Source: Holzapfeliella saturejae
GTDB taxonomy: Bacteria > Bacillota > Bacilli > Lactobacillales > Lactobacillaceae
Assembly: GCF_037546065.1 (NCBI RefSeq)
Contig: NZ_JAWMWG010000001.1
Span: 496,001 to 560,000 of the forward strand
Direction: 5' to 3'
Length of the DNA stretch: 64,000 nucleotides
Shown here piece after piece: positions 1 through 9,205 of this stretch. The first letter of the stretch is position 1; each line of letters starts with the position of its first letter. The notes under the pieces are model-generated. The model was not told the DNA's origin. It saw only the letters and a list, made by a program, of their open reading frames with translations, and searched no databases. The translations under genes were made by a program, and so were the position numbers.

Positions 1-1
1 T

Positions 2-532
2 GTAACCTTTGTAACAGGTAATGAAATGAGTTACCTACGTTCTATTGAAGGGTTAACTAAGAAGAAAGTATTACCTTTAGCACCACCTTCAGCAGAAGAA
101 GCTTTCAAAGGCCAACTAGATAAATCATTAGATCATATCAAATCATTACTTGGTAATGCTAAGAGCCTTTCAAAATATGAAGCAAGTGCTGAACAATTAT
201 TGACAGAATACGATGCAAAAGAACTAGTTTCTGCTTTACTTAAAGAAGTTACTAAAGATCCATCAGATGTTCCTGTTAAAATTACTTCAGAACGTCCACT
301 ACCAAACAAAAACCGTGGCGGTGGTCGCGGTGGCAACCGTCGTCGTAATAACAACGGTGGTCGTCGTCGTAATAACGATCGTCGTGGCGGAGACCGTAAC
401 CGCGGTGGAAACCGTAATCGTAACAATGATCGTCGTAAGAATAACGATCGCCGTGGTGGTAATGGCAACGGTAATCACAAGAAAAATCAAAATCAATCAA
501 AAAGCGGTAACTTTACAATCCGTAAAAAATAA
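2..532 (+). CDS. cshA: DEAD-box RNA helicase CshA, C-terminal part (5' end outside window)
   Basis: The reading frame is open from base 2, so the gene began before the window. The first visible residues (VTFVTGNEMSYLR) match the end of the helicase core of CshA-type RNA helicases, followed by 'LPLAPPSAEEAF'. From about base 300 the protein becomes a basic tail rich in Arg, Gly and Asn, an RNA-binding extension typical of CshA, which works in mRNA turnover and ribosome assembly. The next genes, acpS and alr, are the usual neighbours in Lactobacillales. A strong terminator follows the stop. Confidence 0.88.
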   Translation, partial: VTFVTGNEMSYLRSIEGLTKKKVLPLAPPSAEEAFKGQLDKSLDHIKSLLGNAKSLSKYEASAEQLLTEYDAKELVSALLKEVTKDPSDVPVKITSERPLPNKNRGGGRGGNRRRNNNGGRRRNNDRRGGDRNRGGNRNRNNDRRKNNDRRGGNGNGNHKKNQNQSKSGNFTIRKK

Positions 533-540
533 TTAAGAAA

Positions 541-570
541 AGAATTGGAAGTTATTTCCAATTCTTTTTT
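541..570 (+). terminator. Intrinsic terminator after cshA
   Basis: A perfect 10-bp stem (541-550 with 556-565, arms AGAATTGGAA and TTCCAATTCT) is followed by a run of T. It separates cshA from acpS-alr. Confidence 0.9.
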
Positions 571-613
571 AGTTTAGTATTGTATGTGTGCAAGAAAGAA
601 GGCTTTTGCTAAA

Positions 614-982
614 ATGATTATTGGATTAGGCATTGATATTACGCCACTAGAACGGATTGAGCGTGCCTATCAACGCAATGCCCGTTTTGCTAAACGAATT
701 TTAACAACTAAAGAATATGAAAAATTTATAACTTGTACTGAGAAAGAAAAAATCCGTTATTTAGCAGGTCGTTTTTCTGTTAAGGAGTCTTTTTCAAAAG
801 CTTATGGCACAGGAATTGGTGCAGTGAGACTGCAAGATATTGAAACACTTAGTGATAGTCGTGGGAAGCCAATTACAACAGTCAAAAACTTCTCTCAAAA
901 AATTCATGTTTCGATTTCTCACTCAGATACTGATGTGATATCACAAGTTATATTGGAGGATTTACATGATAATTGCAACTAA
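614..982 (+). CDS. acpS: Holo-[acyl-carrier-protein] synthase
   Basis: This 4'-phosphopantetheinyl transferase moves the phosphopantetheine arm from CoA to apo-ACP for fatty acid synthesis. The N-terminal motif MIIGLGIDITPLERI and the central motif FSVKESFSKAYGTG, which carry the Mg-binding Asp and Glu, are both present, and 122 residues is the family length. An in-frame ATG exists 30 bases upstream, but the ATG at 614 gives the family N-terminus and has AAGAAGG 11 bases before it. The 3' end overlaps alr by 17 bases, implying translational coupling. Confidence 0.93.
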   Translation: MIIGLGIDITPLERIERAYQRNARFAKRILTTKEYEKFITCTEKEKIRYLAGRFSVKESFSKAYGTGIGAVRLQDIETLSDSRGKPITTVKNFSQKIHVSISHSDTDVISQVILEDLHDNCN

Positions 983-2108
983 TCGACATGCACAGGTGAA
1001 CGTTAATCTGGGAGCAATTAAACAAAATGTTAAGCGTCAAATCGACTCTTTTGATAAAGATGTGGATGTGTTTGGTGTGGTCAAAGCCAATGGTTATGGT
1101 CATGGGATGGTACCTGTTGCTCAAGCTATTTTACAAGCAGGGGCCAAAGGGCTTTGTGTGGCGATGATTGATGAAGCACTTGAACTTAGACAGCAAGGGA
1201 TATTATGTCCGATTTTAGTATTAGGTATTCAAGAACCAAGCTTAGCTGCTTTAGCCGCTGAATATAATATTTCACTGCCCGTTGGAGACCTTAATTGGTT
1301 GAAACAAGCAAGTAGTTACTTGAAACCTGCTCAACAACTTAAAATCCATCTAGCTGTGGATTCAGGAATGGGTCGTATCGGGTTTATGGAGGCTAGTCAG
1401 ATGCCTGAAATTGAGGATTATCTATTGAATCATCAAAATCAGTTTGAAGTTGAAGGGTTATTTACGCATTTTGCAACAGCTGATGAAGCAGATGATACTT
1501 ATTTTAATTATCAAGTTAGTCGCTTTAATGCAGTTAAAAAAGATTTGCGTCTTAAGCCCAAATATATTCATATGACTAATAGTGCGACTAGTTTGTTTCA
1601 TCATGAGGTGCATGGCAATATGGTTAGGATTGGAATTGGATTTTATGGGTTAAATCCTTCAAGTAGTCCAAGTGCTCCAGATTTAGCCTTACCTTACGAT
1701 TTGACACCCGCTTTATCTTTAACGAGTGAACTTGTTTTTGTTAAAGAAATTACGCCTAAAATGGGAGTTAGTTATGGGGCAACTTATCAAGCTGACGAAA
1801 ATCAATGGATAGGAACTATTCCAGTTGGTTATGCAGATGGCTGGTCACGAAAAATGCAAGGATTCAAAGTTAAAGTTGGCGATGAGTATTGTCCGATTGT
1901 TGGTCGAGTATGTATGGATCAATTTATGGTTAAACTAAGTAAGCCATATCCTGTCGGAACTCAAGTTACTTTGATTTCCGATAATCCAAATGATTCAAAT
2001 AGTGTGACAAAAGTAGCTGATTATTTAGATACAATTCACTATGAAGTGATTTGTGGTTTGACGCCACGCTTGAAAAGGGTATACCATAACAGTATAGAAT
2101 CGGAGTAA
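966..2108 (+). CDS. alr: Alanine racemase
   Basis: This PLP enzyme interconverts L- and D-alanine to supply D-Ala for peptidoglycan and teichoic acids. The PLP-lysine motif is VFGVVKANGYGHG near residue 39, and the catalytic Tyr region is GVSYGATYQ near residue 270. Length (380 aa) is normal. A GGAGG at 956-960 lies inside the end of acpS. The acpS-alr-mazEF order is conserved across Firmicutes. Confidence 0.95.
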   Translation: MIIATNRHAQVNVNLGAIKQNVKRQIDSFDKDVDVFGVVKANGYGHGMVPVAQAILQAGAKGLCVAMIDEALELRQQGILCPILVLGIQEPSLAALAAEYNISLPVGDLNWLKQASSYLKPAQQLKIHLAVDSGMGRIGFMEASQMPEIEDYLLNHQNQFEVEGLFTHFATADEADDTYFNYQVSRFNAVKKDLRLKPKYIHMTNSATSLFHHEVHGNMVRIGIGFYGLNPSSSPSAPDLALPYDLTPALSLTSELVFVKEITPKMGVSYGATYQADENQWIGTIPVGYADGWSRKMQGFKVKVGDEYCPIVGRVCMDQFMVKLSKPYPVGTQVTLISDNPNDSNSVTKVADYLDTIHYEVICGLTPRLKRVYHNSIESE

Positions 2109-2121
2109 AAGGAGTATTATG

Positions 2122-2367
2122 ATGTCGGATACACGTGCTATTTCGATTGAAATTGATCAATCTTGGCAAGGTGCAATGAATATTTATTGCGATTCTCATC
2201 AAATGAGTAATGATAAATTTATGCGATTAGCCATTGAAGAATATTTAGTAAACCATGAACCAGTTGTGTCAGAATTTGCTAAGGGTTATCAACAAATGGG
2301 TAAAATTAATCGTGAGATTTGTCATGAATTTGATGCTTGTGAAAAAGAATTAGATGTTGAATTATAA
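2122..2367 (+). CDS. mazE: MazE-type antitoxin (EndoAI-like)
   Basis: A small acidic protein of about 81 residues directly upstream of mazF, in the position of the B. subtilis EndoAI antitoxin. The N-terminal stretch TRAISIEIDQSW resembles a ribbon-helix-helix strand, and the acidic C-terminus (EFDACEKELDVEL) would be the toxin-binding tail. Sequence identity to known antitoxins is low by eye, so the call rests partly on context. Two ATGs are adjacent (2119 and 2122); the second is better spaced from AAGGAG at 2109-2114. Confidence 0.72.
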   Translation: MSDTRAISIEIDQSWQGAMNIYCDSHQMSNDKFMRLAIEEYLVNHEPVVSEFAKGYQQMGKINREICHEFDACEKELDVEL

Positions 2368-2405
2368 GTCCCAACCGATGATGAAAAAAACAAAGGAAGA
2401 TTAGG

Positions 2406-2786
2406 ATGGCTAAACATATCAAACGGGGGGATGTTTACTATGCCGAACTGTCACCTGTTGTAGGTAGTGAACAGGGTGGACTTAGACCGGTTTTGATTAT
2501 CCAAAATGATATTGGAAATCGCTATAGCCCAACAGTTATTGTCGCAGCAATTACGACAAGGATTCAAAAACCAAAAATGCCAACACATATCGCTTTTGAA
2601 CCGCAAGGCAAAATTGACTATCCTTCGGTCATTTTACTTGAACAAATTCGAACGATTGATAAAACAAGACTGAAAGACTTAGTTGCTGAACTTTCAGATG
2701 AAAAAATGCAAGAAGTAAACCAAGCACTATCAATTAGTATTGGTCTTGAAAGTCCTTCGTTTTCCAAAAAAGTGAAAGTAAAATAA
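2406..2786 (+). CDS. mazF: MazF/EndoA-type endoribonuclease toxin
   Basis: A PemK/MazF-family, sequence-specific mRNA interferase. IKRGDVYYAELSPVVGSEQG and RPVLIIQND at the N-terminus and SVILLEQIRTIDKTRL further on are the family signatures, including the catalytic Arg and Thr regions. It has 126 residues, slightly longer than B. subtilis EndoA (116) owing to a basic C-terminal tail. It lies 38 bases after mazE and is followed by a shared terminator. Confidence 0.92.
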   Translation: MAKHIKRGDVYYAELSPVVGSEQGGLRPVLIIQNDIGNRYSPTVIVAAITTRIQKPKMPTHIAFEPQGKIDYPSVILLEQIRTIDKTRLKDLVAELSDEKMQEVNQALSISIGLESPSFSKKVKVK

Positions 2787-2790
2787 ACAT

Positions 2791-2828
2791 AAAAAAATCG
2801 CCTAGATTAAGTTCTAGGCGATTTTTTA
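2791..2828. terminator. Bidirectional terminator between mazF and the CBS-domain gene
   Basis: A stem of about 12 bp (AAATCGCCTAG paired with CTAGGCGATTT) has A-rich and T-rich flanks, so it can terminate both converging transcripts. Confidence 0.9.
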
Positions 2829-3515
2829 ATTGTCTTCTGTAATTTCATCAGGTGAAATTTCGTTATCACGGATTGTTTGACCAGTTTGAAGGTCTTCAAC
2901 ACTTGGTACAGCAAACCCTTTTTTCTCTAGCTTATCAATGATAATATCTAGTTTTTCAGTTGTAATCCCAGCAGGTAATGTAATTAAAGTTCTTCTAATT
3001 AAATCATTTTTGTTAGCGTCAAGCACTACACAACCGGCAATTGAAGAATATTTCGATACAATTTTTGTCATTTTAGCTAGTTCCCCTTGTTCACCAGCGG
3101 ATAAAATGGTTAACACATAGCTACCGACATGAATGTTCCAAGCATCTGATAACATACTCAATAATTTAGCGTGAGTTAAGATACCATAGAAGTGATTTTC
3201 TTCATCTAAAACAGCGATGTAAGGTAAGTCCTTAATGTTGAAAAAGATTTGGAAGAAAGGTGAGTTAACTTGGATTGTCTTGGTTGCATTTTTAAGTAGG
3301 TGAGTAACAGGTAAGGTCATATCACCACCACGAGATTTGTGACGGTAGATGTGCATCTTATAAATATTACCTCGGAAGATTTTACCAGAATCGTCTACAA
3401 TGGGCACACAACGATAACCAGACTCTTCAAGAATAGTTAGGGCTTCTTCAAGTGTGGCTTTTTCGTTAATTGTAGTTAAAAATTCTTTTTTTAAGACAAG
3501 TGATTTTAAAAGCAT
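2826..3515 (-). CDS. CBS-domain protein with C-terminal ACT-like region, probable c-di-AMP receptor (CbpA/CbpB type)
   Basis: The protein has 229 residues. Two CBS motifs cover roughly residues 1-140 (ATLEEALTILEESGYRCVPI, then DLPYIAVLDEENHFYGIL). The C-terminal half (SYVLTILSAGEQGELAKM) looks like an ACT domain. In Listeria, CBS-ACT and CBS-only proteins (CbpA, CbpB) bind cyclic di-AMP; that role is inferred here from architecture alone. An upstream start exists at 3560, but ATG 3515 has AAAGGAG at proper spacing and gives the family N-terminus MLLKSLVL. The gene runs opposite to mazF. Confidence 0.75.
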   Translation of the reverse strand: MLLKSLVLKKEFLTTINEKATLEEALTILEESGYRCVPIVDDSGKIFRGNIYKMHIYRHKSRGGDMTLPVTHLLKNATKTIQVNSPFFQIFFNIKDLPYIAVLDEENHFYGILTHAKLLSMLSDAWNIHVGSYVLTILSAGEQGELAKMTKIVSKYSSIAGCVVLDANKNDLIRRTLITLPAGITTEKLDIIIDKLEKKGFAVPSVEDLQTGQTIRDNEISPDEITEDN

Positions 3516-3634
3516 AATAGCTCCTTTCAAACTTTTGGTTGATAAGTTAAAGCTTACCACAATTTGTATTAATGATAAATGAGTCTATCATTAAATATAG
3601 GCGATGTTTTGACTAAAAGCAAGCGAAAAGCACA

Positions 3635-3669
3635 AAAAAATAGCCAAGCACAAGACTTGGCTATTTTTT
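3635..3669 (-). terminator. Terminator of ldh
   Basis: AAAAAATAGCCAAG pairs with CTTGGCTATTTTTT around a 7-base loop, just past the ldh stop on the minus strand. The symmetric A/T flanks mean it could also work in the other direction. Confidence 0.88.
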
Positions 3670-3686
3670 AAATCTTAAATTAAAGA

Positions 3687-4661
3687 TTATTGACGACCTT
3701 CGATACCTGTTTCAGCGAAACCTTTTTCAACAATTTCTTTCAATTGTTTAGCTGAAGCGTGCATGTTTTGTGATTCTTCGTCATTTAAAGGCATTTCAAT
3801 GATTTGTTTGATACCTTTACGTCCGATAACTGCTGGAGCACCGATAAAGATATCGTTAACGCCGTATTGACCTTCCATAAATACTGAAAGAGGTAATACT
3901 GAGTTTTCGTCATTGAAGATAGCTTTAGTAATACGAGCTAATGAAGCACCAATTCCGTAGAATGTAGCACCTTTCATGTTAATGATTTTGTATGCTGCAT
4001 CACGAACATCTTCGTAGATTTCTGTTAAACGACTTTCTTCGATGTCGTTTTGAGCTTTAACCCAGTCAGTAACTTTAACGCCACCAACATTTGCGTGTGA
4101 CCAAGCAACGAATTCTGTATCACCGTGTTCACCTAACATGTAAGCGTGAACTGATTGAGGGTTAACGTTCATCATGTCACCGATTCTTTGACGTAGACGA
4201 GCACTATCTAGAGATGTACCTGAACCAATAACGCGTTCTTTAGGGAAACCTGAAAGTTTCCATGTAGCGTATGTCAAGATATCAACAGGGTTAGCTGCAA
4301 CTAGGAATAGTCCATCAAAACCTGATTCAACGATAGGATCCACGATTGATTTCAAAATCTTTAAGTTTTTACTTACAAGATCTAAACGAGTTTCACCTGG
4401 TTTTTGAGGAGCACCAGCTGTAATAACAACTAAGTCTGCATCTTTTGCATCTGAATATTCAGCAGAGTAAATTGTTTTAGGAGCTGTGTATGCTAAGGCA
4501 TCAGATAAATCGATGGCATCCCCTTTAGTTTTGTCTTTAGCGATATCTACGATACCGATTTCTTGAGCAATCCCTTGGTTTACCATTGAGTAAGCGTAAC
4601 TTGAACCTACTGCACCGTCACCAACAAGAATAACTTTTTGACGTTCTGTTTGTGTTGCCAA
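3687..4661 (-). CDS. ldh: L-lactate dehydrogenase
   Basis: Reduces pyruvate to L-lactate with NADH, the main NAD-regenerating step of homolactic fermentation. The Rossmann motif VILVGDGAVGSSYAY lies near residues 10-24. The substrate Arg region is GSGTSLDSARLRQ, and the catalytic His is in MLGEHGDTE. At 324 residues it is the normal length. The start is a TTG at 4661 with AAAGGAT upstream; no in-frame ATG gives the family N-terminus. It is monocistronic, with its own terminator. Confidence 0.96.
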   Translation of the reverse strand: MATQTERQKVILVGDGAVGSSYAYSMVNQGIAQEIGIVDIAKDKTKGDAIDLSDALAYTAPKTIYSAEYSDAKDADLVVITAGAPQKPGETRLDLVSKNLKILKSIVDPIVESGFDGLFLVAANPVDILTYATWKLSGFPKERVIGSGTSLDSARLRQRIGDMMNVNPQSVHAYMLGEHGDTEFVAWSHANVGGVKVTDWVKAQNDIEESRLTEIYEDVRDAAYKIINMKGATFYGIGASLARITKAIFNDENSVLPLSVFMEGQYGVNDIFIGAPAVIGRKGIKQIIEMPLNDEESQNMHASAKQLKEIVEKGFAETGIEGRQ

Positions 4662-4702
4662 GATTAATCATCCTTTCGAGTAATAATTATTTATTCATCT
4701 AT

Positions 4703-4711
4703 ATAATAACA
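4703..4711 (-). promoter_or_regulatory. Putative extended -10 promoter of ldh
   Basis: On the minus strand the sequence reads TGTTATTAT, an extended -10 element, 42 bases before the ldh TTG start. No good -35 is visible. Confidence 0.5.
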
Positions 4712-4807
4712 TATTTTAAAAATCCTATCTGCATATAAAAATTTTTTTCGAAATTTTTTTGAGATTCTTTTAAAGCATTGGTGTAAATATAATCCCATTA
4801 TAAATTA

Positions 4808-4816
4808 TGCTATAAT
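4808..4816 (+). promoter_or_regulatory. Extended -10 promoter of the pth-mfd run
   Basis: TGCTATAAT is a perfect extended -10. It is 45 bases upstream of the pth ATG. There is no convincing -35 hexamer at 16-18 bases. Confidence 0.65.
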
Positions 4817-4860
4817 TTATAGGAGTTATACTAATAGATAATAAAAGGATTTTGACAACT

Positions 4861-5418
4861 ATGAAATTAATTGTAGGGTTAGGTAACCCAGGAAAGAAAT
4901 ACCAAAAAACAAAACACAATGTTGGCTTCATGGCGATTGATAAGTTTTGTGACAGTCACCATCTGAACTTAGATAGTGAAAAGTTCATGGGCAGTTTTAC
5001 AAAGACTGTTATCAATGGTGAATCAGTTATTTTAGCTGAACCCTTAACTTATATGAATGATTCTGGTCGACATGTTTCTCAACTCGCACACTTTTTTAAA
5101 GTAGAACCTGAAGATATTTTAGTTATTCAAGATGACATGGATTTACCTATGGCTAAAATTAGATTGCGTCAATCAGGATCAGCTGGTGGTCATAATGGGA
5201 TTAAGAGTATCATCAATGGACTTGGCACAAAATCATTTCCAAGATTAAAAGTGGGTATTAAGCATCCCGAAAATGCAACTGTTGTCAATTGGGTACTCAG
5301 CCCATTTGCTGGTGAAGATGCTAAAGCAATCGATGATTCATTGGATACTGTAGTTGAAATTTTAGAAAAATTCATCGCCGGTGAATCTATGAACAAGTTA
5401 ATGAATCAATACAATTAG
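4861..5418 (+). CDS. pth: Peptidyl-tRNA hydrolase
   Basis: Releases peptides from peptidyl-tRNA that dropped off the ribosome. MKLIVGLGNPGKKYQKTKHN holds the substrate Asn and the catalytic His, and the conserved IQDDMDLP and GGHNGIKSI motifs follow. It has 185 residues. A TTG nine bases upstream is in frame but too close to the AAAAGGA; ATG 4861 gives the standard N-terminus. It begins the pth-mfd-rqcP-divIC run. Confidence 0.95.
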   Translation: MKLIVGLGNPGKKYQKTKHNVGFMAIDKFCDSHHLNLDSEKFMGSFTKTVINGESVILAEPLTYMNDSGRHVSQLAHFFKVEPEDILVIQDDMDLPMAKIRLRQSGSAGGHNGIKSIINGLGTKSFPRLKVGIKHPENATVVNWVLSPFAGEDAKAIDDSLDTVVEILEKFIAGESMNKLMNQYN

Positions 5419-5439
5419 TCAAACAGAAATGGGGGTTGA

Positions 5440-8400
5440 ATGATGAAAATTATTGATTTTATTAATAAAAGTGACCCCTTTACTGAATTTATCAGTCAAA
5501 CCCAAAAATCCAAACGGTCATTATTAACAGGGGTTAATCCCAATGCACAGCCTATCTTTTTGCAGTCAATTTTAAAGCAAGTTGAAGAGCCAATGTTAGT
5601 CGTAATGGAATCAACACATAAGGCAGCCGGATTATATCAAAGTCTTTCAGCCATTATGACTACGGATAACTTACATTACTTTGATGTAGATCCTTTAATT
5701 GCGACTCAGGGCGCTATTTCTTCAACTGAGGCGCTGACCAATCGAATTGAGGCACTTAACTTTTTGACGACTCAACAAGCAGGAATTGTGGTGACAACAC
5801 CACAGTCTTTAGCTTATCCGTTAACAAGTCCAAAAGCCTTTGCAGCGGCTAATTATCAGCTGGCTATTGATCAAGACTATCCTTTGGATGAATTAATTGC
5901 TTGGTTAGTTAAAAGTGGCTATCAACGTGATCAGATGGTCGTTAAATCAGGTGAGTTTGCTTTGAGAGGGGATATTCTAGATGTTTATCCGTTAACACAG
6001 TCACAGCCTATTAGGCTTGAATTTTTTGGTGATACACTTGAGACGATTAAACTTTTTGATGTTGAAACGCAAAGAAGTTTACAAACCAAAGAATCTATTG
6101 AATTATTGCCAGCTAAAGACCGTGTCTTTGATAGTGAACAATTAAAACAAGCAGGGCAAAAGTTAGCAGAAGCTTTAGCAGATAATTCAGATGAAGAGGC
6201 CTACTTAGACCAAAAGCAAGCACGAGATTTATTACTGGATGGTATTGTGCCAGACAAAATGAGCTTTTATATGAACTATTTGCAAGATACGCAGTATGGG
6301 TTACTAGATTATCTTGCTAAAGATGGTCTATTTGTGCTCAATGATTTGCCAGCAATTAATGATAATGTGCGTGAGAATAGTTTGTTAAATGAGCAATATC
6401 AAACGCAGGAAATTAACGAAAAACGTTGGTTAGATTCTCAAAATGCCAAATGGACATTCTTTGATAGTTTTCATCAAGATAAGCATCCCCAACTCTTGTT
6501 ATCTCTTTTTCAAAGAGGGATGGGTCGACTAAAATTAGATCAAATTTGTGATTATAAAACGCAAATTCCGCAACAATTTTTCTCACAGATGCCACTAATC
6601 AAAACTGAACTTGAACGCTATCAACTACAAGACCAAACGGTGGTCGTCCAAGCAGATAGCCAAGAGCGTGCAAAAAAATTGGCGCAGACTTTCCAAGATT
6701 TTGAAATAACGATAAGTTATCATCAAACGGGTGATATTAAAGCTAATCAAACCCAACTGATTGCTGGTGATTTGCCCCATGGCTTTATTTTGACGAATCA
6801 ACGGTTTGTTTACTTAACTGAGCGCGAACTTTTCAATGCTAAGCCAAAGAAAAAACGCCAACGTGTTGAAAAGATTGAAAATGCGCAGCGAATTAAAAAT
6901 TATAGTGAGCTTAAACCTGGCGATTATGTTGTACATGTTAATCATGGGATTGGGCGATTTGAAGGGATTCAAACCTTAGTTACAAACGATGTTCCAAAAG
7001 ATTATATCACCATCACCTATCAAAAAGGCGATCAATTATTTGTGCCAGCCGATCAATTAAAACTAGTACAAAAATATGTCGCTGCAGAAGGTAAGAGCCC
7101 TAAAATCAACAAATTGGGTAGCAGTGAATGGGCCAAAACTAAGCGTAGTGTAGCAGCTAAAATCGAAGATATTGCTGATGAACTTATTGATCTCTATGCT
7201 CAACGTGAAAGTGAAAAAGGCTTTGCCTTTTCACCCGATAATCAAATGCAAAGAGATTTTGAATCTGCCTTTCCATATGTTGAAACCGGTGACCAAATCC
7301 GCAGTATTAATGAAATTAAACAAGATATGGAAAAAACGCGACCAATGGATCGACTATTGGTTGGAGATGTTGGTTTTGGAAAAACTGAAGTGGCAATTCG
7401 AGCAGCTTTTAAGGCAGTTCAAGATAATAAACAAGTTGCCTTTTTAGTACCTACAACAATTTTAGCCCAACAGCATTATGAAAACATGCTTGAACGTTTT
7501 CGTGATTTTCCAGTTAACATTGCAGTGGTTTCTCGTTTTCAAACGGCTAAACAAGTTAAAGAAATTATTACCCAACTTAAAGAAGGTCAAGTGGATATTT
7601 TAGTTGGGACGCATCGCTTGTTATCACAAGATATTAAGTTTAAAGATTTAGGCCTACTGATTGTGGATGAAGAGCAGCGATTTGGTGTTAAGCATAAAGA
7701 ACGTCTAAAAGCATTGAAAGCACAAGTTGATGTATTGACTTTAACGGCAACGCCAATTCCAAGAACGCTTCACATGTCAATGGTCGGAGTGAGAGATTTA
7801 TCTGTCATTGAGACTGCGCCAACTAACCGTTTCCCTATCCAAACCTATGTGATGGAACAAAACGAAAGCGTGATTAAAGAAGCTATTTTACGTGAGCTTA
7901 GACGAGATGGACAGGTTTTTTACTTGCATAATCGCGTGGAAGATATTGAAAGTGTCGTCTTTTATCTGCAACAGCTAGTGCCCGAATCACGTGTTGGTTA
8001 TATCCATGGCCAAATGAGTGAACATCAACTTGAAAATGTGATGTTAGACTTTATTAATGGGGATTACGATGTATTAGTGACGACAACCATTATTGAAACG
8101 GGTGTGGATTTACCCAATGCGAACACGTTAATTGTGGAAAATGCAGACTATTATGGGTTGTCACAGTTGTATCAATTGCGTGGACGTGTTGGACGTTCCA
8201 ATCGTTTAGCTTATGCTTACTTGCTTTATCAAGAAAATAAAGTGTTAACTGAAGTTGGCCAAAAGCGTTTAGAAGCCATTAAAGACTTTACGGAGTTGGG
8301 CTCAGGATTTAAGATAGCCATGCGAGACTTATCAATTCGAGGGGCCGGAAATATGTTGGGTAAACAACAACACGGCTTTATTGACGCTGTCGGATTTGAT

Positions 8401-8952
8401 TTATACTCACAAATGCTCGAAGAAGCGGTTAAAAAACGTCAAGGTAAACAAAAAGCGGTTAAGACAACGGATTCTGTTATTAATCTGGATTTACAAGCTT
8501 ATATTCCAGATGAGTATATTAATGACCAGCCACAAAAAATTGAAATCTATAAGCGGATTAAGATGATTGAGGCAAGTGATGAAATTCCAAAGATTGAAGA
8601 TGAATTACTTGATCGATTTGGTGATTATCCAGAGCCTGTAGAACACTTACTTCAAATAGCAGAATTAAAACTATTAGCTGAACAAGCACAAGTTAAATTA
8701 GTTAGACAACAAGCCTTACAGTTAGCGGTGACTTTTGATAAAGCAGCAACTGAAATTTTAAAAGGTGCTAAAGCTTTCAAAGCACTAAGTGAAACCTCAC
8801 TTAAAGCAAAAGTAGCGCTTAACAGACAACAAGCCCTACAAATTAACTTAATGACAACAAAAGATATGCCCGTTAGAAAATGGATTGCTGAATTGAGTTC
8901 ATTTTTAACGGCAGCATCGCATTTATTAAATGAAAAGGAGACAACTTCATGA
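5440..8952 (+). CDS. mfd: Transcription-repair coupling factor
   Basis: Removes RNA polymerase stalled at DNA lesions and recruits UvrA. Order of domains: UvrB-like N-terminus; CarD-like RNAP-interaction domain near residue 490 (ELKPGDYVVHVNHGIGRFEG); helicase with Walker A GDVGFGKTE near residue 645, DEEQ box near 743 and motif VI QLRGRVGRS; TRCF C-terminal domain. At 1170 residues it is full length. A second ATG three bases downstream (5443) is equally possible. The stop overlaps rqcP by four bases. Confidence 0.96.
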   Translation: MMKIIDFINKSDPFTEFISQTQKSKRSLLTGVNPNAQPIFLQSILKQVEEPMLVVMESTHKAAGLYQSLSAIMTTDNLHYFDVDPLIATQGAISSTEALTNRIEALNFLTTQQAGIVVTTPQSLAYPLTSPKAFAAANYQLAIDQDYPLDELIAWLVKSGYQRDQMVVKSGEFALRGDILDVYPLTQSQPIRLEFFGDTLETIKLFDVETQRSLQTKESIELLPAKDRVFDSEQLKQAGQKLAEALADNSDEEAYLDQKQARDLLLDGIVPDKMSFYMNYLQDTQYGLLDYLAKDGLFVLNDLPAINDNVRENSLLNEQYQTQEINEKRWLDSQNAKWTFFDSFHQDKHPQLLLSLFQRGMGRLKLDQICDYKTQIPQQFFSQMPLIKTELERYQLQDQTVVVQADSQERAKKLAQTFQDFEITISYHQTGDIKANQTQLIAGDLPHGFILTNQRFVYLTERELFNAKPKKKRQRVEKIENAQRIKNYSELKPGDYVVHVNHGIGRFEGIQTLVTNDVPKDYITITYQKGDQLFVPADQLKLVQKYVAAEGKSPKINKLGSSEWAKTKRSVAAKIEDIADELIDLYAQRESEKGFAFSPDNQMQRDFESAFPYVETGDQIRSINEIKQDMEKTRPMDRLLVGDVGFGKTEVAIRAAFKAVQDNKQVAFLVPTTILAQQHYENMLERFRDFPVNIAVVSRFQTAKQVKEIITQLKEGQVDILVGTHRLLSQDIKFKDLGLLIVDEEQRFGVKHKERLKALKAQVDVLTLTATPIPRTLHMSMVGVRDLSVIETAPTNRFPIQTYVMEQNESVIKEAILRELRRDGQVFYLHNRVEDIESVVFYLQQLVPESRVGYIHGQMSEHQLENVMLDFINGDYDVLVTTTIIETGVDLPNANTLIVENADYYGLSQLYQLRGRVGRSNRLAYAYLLYQENKVLTEVGQKRLEAIKDFTELGSGFKIAMRDLSIRGAGNMLGKQQHGFIDAVGFDLYSQMLEEAVKKRQGKQKAVKTTDSVINLDLQAYIPDEYINDQPQKIEIYKRIKMIEASDEIPKIEDELLDRFGDYPEPVEHLLQIAELKLLAEQAQVKLVRQQALQLAVTFDKAATEILKGAKAFKALSETSLKAKVALNRQQALQINLMTTKDMPVRKWIAELSSFLTAASHLLNEKETTS

Positions 8953-9191
8953 GAATTGATCGTTTTTTAAAAGTATCAAGAATTATTAAAAGAAGAACCA
9001 TCGCAAAAGAAATGGCTGATCAAGGCCGTATTAAAGTCAATGACAAAGTGATTAAATCTTCTAGTAAAGTTCAAATTGGTGATATTTTAGAAGTCACTTT
9101 TGGTAATCGAACAATTAAAGCTCGTATTTTAAATCTTCTAGAGACAACTAAAAAAGCTGAAGCACAAGAATTATATGAATTAGTTGACTAA
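8949..9191 (+). CDS. rqcP: S4-domain protein RqcP (Hsp15 family)
   Basis: An 80-residue S4 RNA-binding protein (MRIDRFLKVSRIIKRRTIAKE, GRIKVNDKVIKSSSKVQIGD). The B. subtilis homologue RqcP (YabO) acts with RqcH in ribosome-associated quality control, tailing stalled nascent chains with alanine. ATG overlaps the mfd stop by four bases (ATGA). Confidence 0.9.
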   Translation: MRIDRFLKVSRIIKRRTIAKEMADQGRIKVNDKVIKSSSKVQIGDILEVTFGNRTIKARILNLLETTKKAEAQELYELVD

Positions 9192-9205
9192 TAGGGGGAA
9201 ACAAA

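Noticed and set aside
133..536. Several overlapping reading frames on both strands in the CshA tail
   Set aside because: They are by-products of the repetitive CGT/GGT/AAC codons coding the Arg-Gly-Asn tail; none has a ribosome site or a sensible protein.
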